Shown here: in pieces, positions 38,201 to 47,300 of the stretch
How positions within the stretch are numbered: the stretch's first letter is position 1
How the letters are laid out: every line of letters begins with the position of its first letter
Assembly: GCF_932274485.2 (NCBI RefSeq)
Contig: NC_065883.2
Span: 67,809,210 to 67,873,209, forward strand
Direction: 5' to 3'
Source: Patella vulgata
Taxonomy: Eukaryota > Mollusca > Gastropoda > Patellidae
DNA length: 64,000 bases
Notes under the pieces: model-generated
Told to the model about the DNA's origin: nothing
The model's input: the letters and a program-made list of their open reading frames with translations, nothing else
The model's database searches: none
Program-made: the position numbers and the translations under genes

Positions 38201-41200
38201 GCTTTTCTGCTCCAACTGGGCTAATCACAATCTGATTAAAATACAGATCTATATTTCATTTCGCTTTTTTATACTTTTCATGGCCTCTACCACATGTACA
38301 TTAAGATCTGACCAGTTGTATTGAAGGTTGAGTCAGGGGTCATATAAGCGGCTTTTGACTCTTTATGTCAGACATTTCATTAACCTATCATCGTGGATGT
38401 TTCTAATAGGATACCCACAGTTCTGTATAACATCTCTTCCAGATCCTAGTGTAGTAAAGACTAGTAGTAAAACGAAATTTTGAACTATAAAAACCAAAAA
38501 ACCAAATAGGATTTGTGTTTTAATCAGATTGGGCTAATCAAGACAGTCATTGCCATACAGTGTGGTATGTGGGAAATTGTTCCCAGCTACATGTACATGT
38601 ACCTTTCAAATCAAATGAAAACATAAGCGTACACAGGACCTCATCTAAATGACCAGACACTATTCCTTGATAGGCCCTCCTCCTACACCAAGCACTGACA
38701 AGGGGAAACCTGGCTGCAAAATCCTAAGACCTCCTGGTTAGTGAGGTTGGTCTAATTTATATCAAACTAACATTCTTCCACTGACATGGAGTCTAGTGGT
38801 GTACATGACAAGGAGTAGGGTCGCATGTCCAACCTTGTGGGTTTTCTCCGCACACTCCTGTTTTCTATACACGCAAATGAATTCTTGATATAAAATGGAA
38901 CCATAGATCAGTCCCAAAATGACCTAGTTTGTGTTGAGTGACGTCAGTGAACGTTAAACCCCATTTCTCTCTCTCCACATGCCATGTAACATTTTGAGCA
39001 GAGAGCAACAGTATTTAATATCTGTTTATTTTTAATCAGCAAATAAATGTAGGTCAGGAAGATTTTTATTTAACCAAGACAGTGTACCTACATATACTTG
39101 TACTTATTCATCTAGTTAAAAAGATTTTTGTTAATTTAATAGGCGATGTCTGGTTTATGTAAATTTCCTTTAACAAAAGAAAAGGTAATTTGTAACACTC
39201 CAGGTATGCATGCACAGGTAAGTAAAATGATCTGAGTTTGAGGATTTAGTAAAGACAAGAATTAAAGGAGAATTTTAACTATTACTGTTTTATTTTTTAT
39301 TTTAAAGCGGAAATTGCAAATTTTCAAGTTATATTTTTAAAATGTATTAAAATAAAGCCTTAAAATAGATGGTATCCATAAACAGTCCTACCTTGTTAAA
39401 GAATAATCCTTAATCCTATAATTCGCTATAGCCAGCTGAGAAATTGGCAAAAATATCATTTTTAACTTCAAATTCCAACGTTGAAAAATGGCTGCCCAAT
39501 GTTGTCAATAGCAAAACAGGGGAGGTAATTGTGTTGTTATTTCCTGTGTCATAGATTTTTAAGGGTGGGAATAATGCCCATGATCGTATAATAGTGATTT
39601 GATAACCTATTGAGCAAAAGACATAGAAATAATTATGTTTTGACTTTCTTAGAAAATTTGAAATTCTCGCTTTAGTGTGAATTAATTAGAACAATGTAAA
39701 ACATGAAATGCAATTTTATTGATCTTAAATTAACAAATCAGGATGCATGTTTGAATCAAATTAAAATTAGGTAATGAATAAAAAATATAAAAAAGTATAG
39801 TCATTGTTATTCTCCTTTAAGGCTAAACATCCTGTGGCCCCCTCCTTAGAATTGTCATAATTTAACAGGTGTGATATTATGTGATATGAATGTATTTATA
39901 TCTGTGCAGGAGTGACAATATTACCTGGAAATAGGAGGAGATGTATTGCCTAATAGTAATACATTTACATGTACATGTAACTCCTGCTTTTGTTTCACAT
40001 GTACCGGTACATGTTGACTTGTGACTGACCTGGACTTATAGAAATAAACATACTAATGTCATTTACACTGCCCGCTACCAGCAGAAATAAGTAAATAAAA
40101 ATTTGGCACAGTTAATTCTACTACAGGTATCTGTTGTCACACAGTGACAGACAGTAGAATACAGTGTGTGCTTATTTCAATGACAATTTCTCCAGGATTA
40201 AACATCATTGCAATTGAGAGAGAGGGAGAGAGAGGGTTTAACGTCCACTCGACATAAACTAGGTCATTTCGGGACTAACACATGGTTCACTTTTACTTCA
40301 ATAATTTGCATGCTCGTAGGGGTCTTTTGCAGTGGGAGGAAACCGGAGGACCCAGAGAAAACCCACCGTATGATACAGCGTGCGCGTGCTAACCATTCGG
40401 ACATCCCCCCCCCCATTTCAATTGAATATGTTTTATGAGCTTGCTTAGTGTGGCAATGGGTGTATGTACTGTACATGAAACTATAATCATACCAGATATT
40501 CGTCTACATATTTAAGTCTGGAAATAAGGTACCTGTCACAGATAATGTCAGGCACAAATTGAGACTTTGTCAAGACACAAAACCTATGGTGCTTGTCATT
40601 TTGTCCGACATTGATTTGTCTTTTTTACTGATTTTATTAAATTAGCCTACTACATGTAGGCCTACATGTCCGGCACAAAGTTTAAAATACATGTATCAGG
40701 GTACTAGTAGATGACATGGAGCTGCCGCTGCACTTTTTGTGTCTATAACCTCCGAAGCCGAAAGCGGTAGGTCAACGCCACCCTAAATGTATGTTACTCC
40801 CCGGTCCGAGCTACCCCTATACATCAAATTTCAGCCTTGCCAACTTGGAACAGCCCTAGTGTACCCGCCAACCCTAAACAAACAAACAAATGACAGTCAT
40901 AAATATTGATATGGATTAGTCGGTCATAAATATTACATAATAGATTAGTTTATTAGGGACTGTCATTTTGTCAAGTACAAACAGGTAAAACGGTTTCGAG
41001 AAAATAAAATCTTACCAAAGTATAAAACTGTCTCATTTTGAACAACAGCAATCCACAGTGTTCCAAGTGCTTTTGACAGGAAACCAAGAATGATGATGGT
41101 TGTGTCCGAGAGGAATCTTTTAAACAGAGCTGGTGTCAATGCCGTCGCCAAGGCAGCTACAACCATAATGACGGAAAGGAACACCCCTATTGATACGCTT

Positions 41201-42147
41201 AATCCAGTTACTTCCAAATGAGTTTGGTGTAAATATTTCTGACCACCCAAAAACATAACCATTGTGTTCTCTTGCCCAATATGCACAAGTGCGTAGGACT
41301 GGAAGGCCAGCGTAGCCAGCCATATTTTGATTAAAGGCTTATTTTGCCCACACTTGAAATATTTCATTATGGGAGTAAATGTGTCCTTCAGACAGTTTCC
41401 AGTGTCACGTCGTCTGTTGGGAGAATCTCGATTTTGCGGAATTTCCTGGATGAGAAAATACGAGATCAACAAAGCAATCATGCTGCAGATCAACGCAAAC
41501 CAATATGGCTCTAAAAATCCACTGTCCTTTACCCAAAACCCAACCATGATATTAGCAATGGCATACGCGCCTCCATTCAGAAATTCTTGGATGGCTAAGC
41601 GTGAAACTCTCTCGTGGGGTTTGACTGAATTGATACCGAAGTAAGTAGCACCTGCTAAAAATGCTGTCATACTACCACTTAGTCCCCTAAACGCGGAAGC
41701 CATGAACAATCCATCGAGGTTCCAGCCAGTGTACATTAAAAGAACGTAAATCAAACAATACAAGACACTCCCCAAACATGGCAACCACAGCATGATTCGT
41801 CGACGACCCGTTCTATCACTAACGGCACCAAGTATAATCACAGTAATAACAGCCGGCAGACCTTCCGCAATTTGAAGTCCCAAGATGGACAATGCACTGT
41901 CATGTTCCGCTTCTTTGATTGACATACTAAGATTCGCCTGGTTCATTTCCAAAGCCATTTCCAGGAATTTTACATGATGCTGTTTGTGGATTTCCTCTGA
42001 AACATATTCCTGGAAAAGAGGAAGTGTCATGTGTCGTGACAAGAAGAAGAAAAATAGTGCCACCTCCACAAAATATTTCTGGATCGTGTCAAAATAATGC
42101 CAACACTTTTGACACTTTGGCTCTGTTTCTACTCCTGCCTGCGCCAT
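32072..42147 (-). CDS. SLC46-family proton-coupled-type transporter (MFS), complete, 4 exons, 518 aa
   Basis: This is a multi-pass plasma or lysosomal membrane transporter of the SLC46 branch of the major facilitator superfamily (the family of the proton-coupled folate transporter and SLC46A2/A3). The substrate of this paralogue cannot be told. Exons 42147-41016, 37161-37078, 33945-33789 and 32255-32072 join in frame: 1132 + 84 + 157 + 184 = 1557 nt. About twelve hydrophobic segments are visible, at roughly residues 29-48, 85-107, 119-138, 147-168, 188-206, 213-233, 273-293, 315-336, 350-370 and three more in exons 2-4. A long basic loop lies at 234-272. MFS motif A, GAVSDRTGRRR, sits at 107-117 after TM2, and the FPMLRSLVSRDIAPADQG block of exons 2-3 is typical of the family before TM11. 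The TM1-TM2 loop holds a possible N-glycosylation site (N72). The tail is acidic, with no membrane segment. ATG 42147 is the first good start. The gene is divergent from the SAM-domain gene at 44240. Confidence 0.95.
32322..32585 (-). repeat. SINE A in SLC46 intron 3
   Basis: AACGTCCTACTGATCTGCTC to AACTTTCTCGGCCAA; the head is missing. Confidence 0.8.
32600..32900 (-). repeat. SINE A-related copy, diverged subfamily
   Basis: GGGGATTTAACGCATATTAT, GGGCACATGCCATGCAATGT and CCTATCCGAATGACAG. The layout is that of SINE A but with clearly different sequence. Confidence 0.6.
33331..33830. repeat. 79-bp minisatellite built from the SLC46 exon 3/intron 3 junction
   Basis: Seven copies of a unit that contains the exon 3 end and its donor. 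Junctions (minus strand, written here on plus as CTTAC or close) lie at 33334, 33418, 33497, 33576, 33655 (CTGAC) and 33737; 33784 is the true donor. The three middle units are spaced exactly 79 bp. The copies nearest the exon are the most exon-like. Confidence 0.9.
33789..33945 (-). CDS. SLC46-like exon 3
   Basis: 157 nt encoding GSLFALMHCGESLIFFLGPL and the last two membrane helices. Acceptor TTTTTCAG ends at 33946. The donor GTAAG at 33788-33784 is the first member of a run of repeated exon-3-end copies (see the minisatellite at 33331-33830). If the intron is retained the frame stops at once (TTG then TAA). Confidence 0.94.
34085..34428. repeat. Two SINE A pieces in opposite orientation
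   Basis: 34085-34300 is the minus orientation (GGGTTTAACGTCCTACTGTT to ACGGGACCTCG). 34318-34425 is the plus orientation (AGTGGTGCAGGATGGAGGG to CGGCAGTTAGAATTTGAC). Confidence 0.75.
34444..34518 (+). pseudogene. P450 exon 7 fragment with its splice donor
   Basis: 75 bp match 59635-59709 with about 8 differences and no gap. The fragment encodes DRWIGLDGKMIEHQAFM then LFGGG and continues through the donor GTGAGAGTTG into intron. Because intron sequence is included, it is a genomic copy, not a processed one. A SINE B begins right after it here, as it does after P450 exon 7. The left edge is a GAGAGAGTGAGAAATGGG scrap that looks like a SINE B tail. Confidence 0.85.
34521..34710 (-). repeat. SINE B next to the P450 exon 7 fragment
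   Basis: GAGAGAAATGTGGTTTAACG, then CAGGTCATTTCAGGACTAAC, with an internal loss of the core, to CAATGAGAGACCTTGTG. Confidence 0.75.
34715..34885. repeat. Repeat family J, telomere-like GGTTAGG blocks
   Basis: AAGGTTAGGGCACGTGATTG, GGGTTAGGATTAGGGTAAC and TTTACATCTCGTGACCTTTG. Other copies are at 49343, 57514 and 62237. Confidence 0.8.
35220..35545. repeat. Direct duplication, about 170-180 bp, two copies
   Basis: GTAATATAC, then CATTTCAAAACCAAGAATAT, then AGGAGTT and AATCT appear in the same order twice. Confidence 0.75.
35567..35815 (-). repeat. SINE A, headless, in SLC46 intron 2
   Basis: GAAATAGGGTTTAACATCTT to GTTTGTCAGGCCCTTTGTG. Confidence 0.8.
36044..36684. mobile_element. Non-autonomous hAT-like element in SLC46 intron 2
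   Basis: Ends CAGGGATGTCCC and GGGCTCATCCCTG are inverted, of the CAGGG type seen in hAT elements. No transposase is recognisable inside. The flanks share only a weak AAATG, so the target duplication is unproven. Confidence 0.65.
36713..36935 (+). repeat. SINE B, 3' part
   Basis: GTCATTGAGTCAACTGGTGT, core GGGTCCTCCAGGTTCCTCCC, tail CCCCATTTCTCTCACTCTC. Confidence 0.8.
37078..37161 (-). CDS. SLC46-like exon 2
   Basis: 84 nt between acceptor TTTTTCAG (ending 37162) and donor GTAAAG (from 37077). It reads AILLLAFELLPFPMLRSLVS and then RDIAPADQ, a hydrophobic helix followed by the conserved LRSLVS block. Phase fits both neighbours. Confidence 0.94.
38195..38760 (-). repeat. SINE A split by MITE C
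   Basis: Left piece to 38227 and right piece from 38532 to about 38760, with the MITE between. The SINE is older than the MITE insertion. Confidence 0.8.
38228..38531. mobile_element. MITE family C inserted in SINE A, perfect 9-bp TSD
   Basis: The element splits a SINE A copy. The 9-mer GGCTAATCA is present at 38219-38227 and 38532-38540, and the SINE sequence resumes with AAGACAGTC. This is the cleanest view of the family's 9-bp target duplication. Confidence 0.92.
38780..38977 (+). repeat. SINE B, headless
   Basis: GTACATGACAAGGAGTAGGG, GTGGGTTTTCTCCGC, tail AACCCCATTTCTCTCTCTCC. Confidence 0.8.
39262..39820. mobile_element. TTAA MITE family I, outer element of a nest
   Basis: TTAA at 39262-39265 and 39817-39820. 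Inverted ends are AGGAGAATTTTAACTATTAC and its counterpart GTCATTGTTATTCTCCT. Its interior holds the family H element at 39302-39675. Confidence 0.82.
39302..39675. mobile_element. TTAA MITE family H, nested inverted copy
   Basis: Starts TTAAAGCGGAAATTGCAAAT and ends AAATTCTCGCTTTAG. The interior is the inverse of the copy at 22732 (for example TAAAATAGATGGTATCCAT and TTGAGCAAAAGACATAGAAA). It sits inside the larger family I element. Confidence 0.85.
40215..40412 (-). repeat. SINE B in SLC46 intron 1
   Basis: GAGAGAGAGGGTTTAACGTC, core GAGGAAACCGGAGGACCCAG, head TAACCATTCGGACATCCC. Confidence 0.84.
40735..40915. repeat. Repeat family F (possible LINE 3' end), SLC46 intron 1
   Basis: GTTACTCCCCGGTCCGAGCT, CCCTATACATCAAATTTCAG, AACAAACAAATGACAGTCA, ending in an ATATTGATATGGAT run. 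Confidence 0.72.
41016..42147 (-). CDS. SLC46-like exon 1
   Basis: 377 codons plus one base, from MAQAGVETEPKC to NETVLYF, covering the first nine or so membrane segments. Donor GTAAG occupies 41015-41011. An in-frame TTG at 42171 exists upstream, but the ATG at 42147 is the natural start. Confidence 0.95.
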
Positions 42148-42574
42148 GCTGTTGGTGGTATAAAAAGTCAATAATGTTGTTCCTGGCCTTGAATTTCTGA
42201 AAACAGAAGTCAGAAGCGAGACGCTAACTCACGCTGTAAAAACTAAAAAAGTTCACTTTTCACTGTCGAATTTCTTCTGTGGGGCCACGATATTTCACTC
42301 CACCAAAATGTCGACAGGAAACATTTATCCCTTTTAATTTATAACTCCTTGAATTTGGCTATGAGTCATATTTATTTTATCTTCCCTCGAAATCGCATCA
42401 GTCTTAGGTCATTTCAATTGATAATAAAACGGATTGTTTTGACCGACGGGATTGCCTTTGATATCAGCGCCACTGGGAAGATAACTCTACAGACACATGT
42501 CCAACTAAATGGAGTTACTTCCCTTTAAATATTAGTAGCTCTCTTTCTAGACTAAACTGAAACTTATTGACGGA

Positions 42575-42790
42575 AATGTACCATGCAGTGTGCCGTGAAG
42601 GAACTTTGACCAGATAACGGCGTTTTCGCCCACTTTTCTGTTATCCCATCCCCACTTTCAAACGTTCTTTTTATTGTAAGTGCCTACACCAACGTGCACG
42701 CGAACCTTGGTTTTTCGTCCCATCCGAAGAATTTTACCATGAACCTCACCAAGCCACCAGCTCTGGATAGTCCGTATTCTAATCACGTCT
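42575..42790 (-). repeat. SINE A-related copy, diverged
   Basis: ACCATGCAGTGTGCCGTGAA and GGTTTTTCGTCCCATCCGAA, ending near a CACCAAGCCACC head remnant. Confidence 0.65.
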
Positions 42791-42855
42791 TTAAGAAAAT
42801 AAAACACCACATCCATAATTTTAACAATAAAATTAAAGCCTCAAATTCGGTTGAA

Positions 42856-43050
42856 CAACGAGTAAGGCGCTAGCTCATTGAGGCCACTCGGCCGTCCATG
42901 ATTCGATCCAGATGATGGCCGAGGAAAATCCCGAAAATTTTCATGTGTGGTTTCCCTTTAGCAACAGTGCATGGAGCAGAACCGGAGAAGGAACAGCGTT
43001 TAGACGGCCGGGTGCTACGCACAAAGCCCTATCAAGGCCCCGGTACAAGC
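42856..43050 (+). repeat. SINE A, 5' part
   Basis: Head remnant AACGAGTAAGGCGCTAGCTC, B box ATGATTCGATCC, then the GGTTTCCCTTTAGC body. Confidence 0.65.
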
Positions 43051-43298
43051 AACTCCAGCTTCATTTTGGCGTATATATCTTGGGGAAACTGGATTTCATT
43101 TTGCTAAAACACAGACACTGAGATTTAATACAACATATGGCATACCACAAACATGAACTACGTTTTAGTTTCACTGATGTAGCCTAATAAGCAAGACCAT
43201 CAGACGCCAAAATATCAAACAGTTTTTGTTTTTTTACATAAGTATTCGTTTATTTTTTCAATACCCCAAATCACGTTGAACTGGATTCCAACGGAACT

Positions 43299-43450
43299 TT
43301 TTGTGCACACTTGATAGCTCACCATCACTGTAGCTTTCTACGGGCCCCGACCTGGCCCTGCTTACCTGCTAGGGACGGGATACCGTGACGGTGATGAGAG
43401 CCTCAAACCGATCAAGAACAGATCGGGACCCCACGGCGCGAAGGCCTTGG
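43299..43450 (-). repeat. Repeat family G, inverted copy
   Basis: ATCACGTTGAACTGGATTCC to CGGGACCCCACGGC is the inverse of 50590-50765. A SINE A scrap follows at 43480-43525. Confidence 0.75.
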
Positions 43451-43630
43451 CAGGTGACTTATAGTTTTTAATTCACCATAAAATCGAGGTCCCATGTACA
43501 CGTTGGCGTGCACGTAAAAGAACTGCAACCTAATTGCTGTAGCCTATCAACTATGTATATCAACTAGGCATCAGTCTACTGTGACTTGGTCAATAAGTTC
43601 ACGAAATCGAAACACGATTTTCAAAGGAAA

Positions 43631-43830
43631 TATGAAATGAAATGGGGTTTAACGTCCAACCGGTCTAATGAAGGCGACATGGGGGAAATCTTGTCCGGAT
43701 AACGGCACCTCCGCCTTTTACGATAAAATGTTCTTGTACGTTCACAACAATTAATGTGTACACATAGGACCTGTGTTTTTAAAATAAAATTTTAGACACT
43801 GTCCCGCCTTACCCACAATGGCTCCAAGAA
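43631..43830 (-). repeat. SINE A, diverged
   Basis: GAAATGAAATGGGGTTTAAC with GGAAATCTTGTCCGGATAAC; weak beyond that. Confidence 0.7.
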
Positions 43831-44239
43831 GGAAACGTGGCATTGAAATGGGCTACGTTATAAAAAAAATTGAAATAGGCTACGTACGCCTTTAAAAACC
43901 AAAAACCAAAAAAAGCTATTCAAATGACATCATTGCCATAATTTACTTAATACCCGGCACTGCATATCAATGCAGACAATTCAATTAGTCAAGAAGTTTT
44001 GAACACCTGCTTCAAACGAATGTCAGACATGGAAGTGTGCATCAGAAAATTTCAATCAGGATAACGTATATATATACTGACAAATAAATGACGTCATTTG
44101 CAGATAAATAATTGGGAAACGTCATAGAAGATTTACATAACGAAAGGAACTACAGTGATTGAGTGAAGGAACTCGATGCCAGGTACAAGTTTTGGTCAGA
44201 TACATTTTAAATAGACATTGAATTAACTTATTTTAATTA

Positions 44240-44353
44240 ATGAACGCGGCATCCATTGAAGCTGATCATATAGCTAATATACCTGGATGTCTTCAATGGG
44301 ATTATAAAGATGTGGCTAACTGGGTGGAAGAAATAGGTTTTCCACAATACAAG
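44240..44353 (+). CDS. SAMD15-like exon 1 (start)
   Basis: 38 codons, MNAASIEADHIANIPG to GFPQYK, with donor GTAAGA at 44354. A 5' untranslated exon may end near 44180 (CCAG then GTACAAG), but this is only a guess. Confidence 0.8.
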
Positions 44354-47300
44354 GTAAGAATAGGCAAGGATTTGATGTTGGTGCCCTCCTCCAAATGGTC
44401 GAACGCTTGCGCTGCAGATCTAAGGTCGGTTATTGAGTCAAATGGCGTGGTTTCGATTCCCAGCTTGTACGCGACAATGAGTAGGCCTAGTGTTTTCTAC
44501 GGGTCCCACAGTTTTCTCCCACTGCTAAAGATCCCTAGCCGCAAGTGAATTATTGAAATAAAATTGAACCAATTAATTGTTAGTCTCGAAATGACCTATG
44601 CATATCTCAATATATACACAAAGATAAAACGCGAAGTATCCACTTCATTTTTCACAATGTTTTACGGTTTTGAAGTTCAGACACGGCTAATATAACCTCG
44701 GAAAAACAAATGTGGTTTTCTAGAATACGTCGGGGGGGGGGGGGGGGTCATACGAACGGCTTTTGAACTTTTAACCAATCTGCGTTAATGTTTCTAGTGA
44801 GGTACTCAGTGTTCCTTTCCACGTACGCCAAGGACTCGCCGTAATAGACCGTTTCATTGGCTAATCCCTCACATGAACCAGATCGCGGGTTATAAAACAA
44901 CAATTCCAGGCTCTTCCAGATCCTAGTACAATAAAGACAAGTAAATCCAAATTTTAACAATGAAAAACTAAATGAAACATGATCTGTGTTTTAATCAGAT
45001 TCGTCTTTGACAATAAGAAAACACAAGGAGTTTATCCAGTCCCGTGTACACATTGGCGTGCACGTAAAAGATCCCTTGGCAGTTGGAATTCGATATAAGA
45101 GTAGGCCGTAGCGCCGCTGCCCGGGCAAAATTTCCCCCATAGCACACTGTATGGCGTATGCCCGTCTTCATTAGCTCAGGTTAGGAGCAGAACAGTAGGA
45201 CGTTAAACCCCATATCATTTCATTTCATTTCCAATCTGATTAAAATACAGATCTATATTTCGTTTCGTTTTTTTATACTTTCGATGGCCTACACTACATG
45301 AAGTGTAGTAAAGACAAGTAAAACGAAATTTGGAACTATAAAAACGAAACGAAATAGGATCTGTGTTTTAATTAGATTGTTTCATTTTTATCCAGTTTTG
45401 AGATTTTAATCATGATTCTGAAAATAATTCCAATGGGCCGTATTTCAGCCAAAAGGGAGTTGCAATAAGTATGGCGGTGCAGAGTCAGAAGCACAATTCA
45501 ACATCGTGATTGAAGATGAAAAATGTCGTTTTGCTTCCACAGGTGACATTCATTACACAGATAGTCAATAGCGGGTAAACCATCCACGTGCCAAAGATAA
45601 GACGGAGATTACCTAACATTTTTTTCTTTGTGCATACGGGGTAGGGGTTTGGATGGCCGAATGGTTAGCACGTGCGCGCTGTATCATAATGTCTGTCATT
45701 GAGTCAACTGGTTTCGATTGATTCCCCGGTTGTACGTGACAAGGAGTAGGGTTGGGTGTCCAACTTCGTGGTTTTTCTCTGGGTTTCCTCCCACTGCTAA
45801 AGACCCCTACGCGCATGCGAATTATTGAAATAAAATTGAATCATATATTAGTCCCGAAATGACCTAGTTCGTGTCGAGTAGACGTTAAACCCCTCTCTCT
45901 CTCCCTCTCTCTCTCTCTCTCCTTTAGCTGTGGGAGGAAACCGGAGGACTCGAAGAAAACCCACAAGGTTCGACAGGTAACTCTACTTCTTGTCATGTAC
46001 AAGGGACCACACCACTTGACTCAATGACAGATCTTGTGATTTCAAGACCACCTGACCCCCCCCCCCCTCTCCTCGTGAATGTATAGAGAAGCCCATTGTA
46101 GTAATTATAGTTTTTCTTGTTTCACATATTGAGGTAGCTTGTTCCACGGGACTGGTGCTGCTACAGAGAAAGCCTTACCACCACACGATACGAGATTTGT
46201 TCTCGGAAAATCAAGTTCTTGTATATTTGACGACTTGGTTGTTCTTTGATGGGATTTTATTTGAATTAAGTCCTGGAGATAGCTCGGAGCTGTGGCATGA
46301 AGACACTTGTATGCCAACAGTAAAATCTTAAATTCTACGCGTTTCCTCACAGGTAGCCAATGAAGCTTCCTTAGAATTGGTGAAATATGATCATGAAGTT
46401 TGGGTTTAGTAATAATTCGGGCAGCTGTGTTTTGAATCTTCTGTAGACGATTTAATGAAGTTGTTGGGAGACCGTAAAGTAGAGAGTTACAATAGTTGAG
46501 ACGAGAAGTTATGGAGGCATTGACAAGAGTTTTGGTTGAATCCACATCAAGATATTTTCGAATTTTACTTATTTGGCGCAGCTGAAGGAAACAGGATTTG
46601 GTTACAGAAGAAATATGTTTAAGTTCATGCACGAATCGAAGATAACACCTATATTTCTAGTTGATTCGACAACAGGAATTACACAATCTCCAATAGATAT
46701 TTGACTGTTGTTGGAATCTGCTGTGGAGTTTTGTATGCTCGGTCTAGAGATCGAAAGAAATTCTCTTTTGTCTGAATTAAGTTTAAAGTAGTTTTCATGC
46801 ATCCACACGCTGAATTTTTCAATGCAGTTTTCCAGTTGGTGTTTTTTCTCTGGGACGTCGCAAAGTGGGCCTCTAAGATACAACTGGGTATCATCAGCAA
46901 AGAGGTTAAAATTGGCATCACATTCCCTGATAACAATAATAACATCAGCGTGTATATTGTGAAAAGAATTGGACCGAGGACTGATCCTTGGGGAACCCCA
47001 TACTATAGTACTGGTTGGTTGGGATTTTGCACCCCCAACACACTCTAATTGCGACCTACAAGTTAGGTAGGATCTGCTTAGCTCCAGTGACGAATCAAGA
47101 TAGCTTTATCCTTTGCTTTAAGAAGCGCTGCAAGAGACGTTGGTGATCTATGGTGTCGAATGCGGTAATACGAATAGAATAGCATGTTTTTGCCCATCGC
47201 TCGAAGGATTCATTGTGAACCCTTGTTTTTGCTGTCTCTGTACAGTGCAGATTTCTGTAAGCAGACTGGTATGTTTCTAGTAGATTATGTAGATTCATGT

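Larger units (their letters stand above)
42148..44239. other. Intergenic region between SLC46-like and SAMD15-like genes
   Basis: About 2.1 kb separating divergent start codons, so both promoters should lie here. It holds SINE A copies at 42575, 42856 and 43631, and repeat G at 43299. No clear TATA box or shared element could be fixed. Confidence 0.65.

Noticed and set aside
40963-41015. Extension of the SLC46 exon 1 frame past GTAAG
   Set aside because: The donor at 41015 and the exact phase fit with exon 2 show this part is intron.
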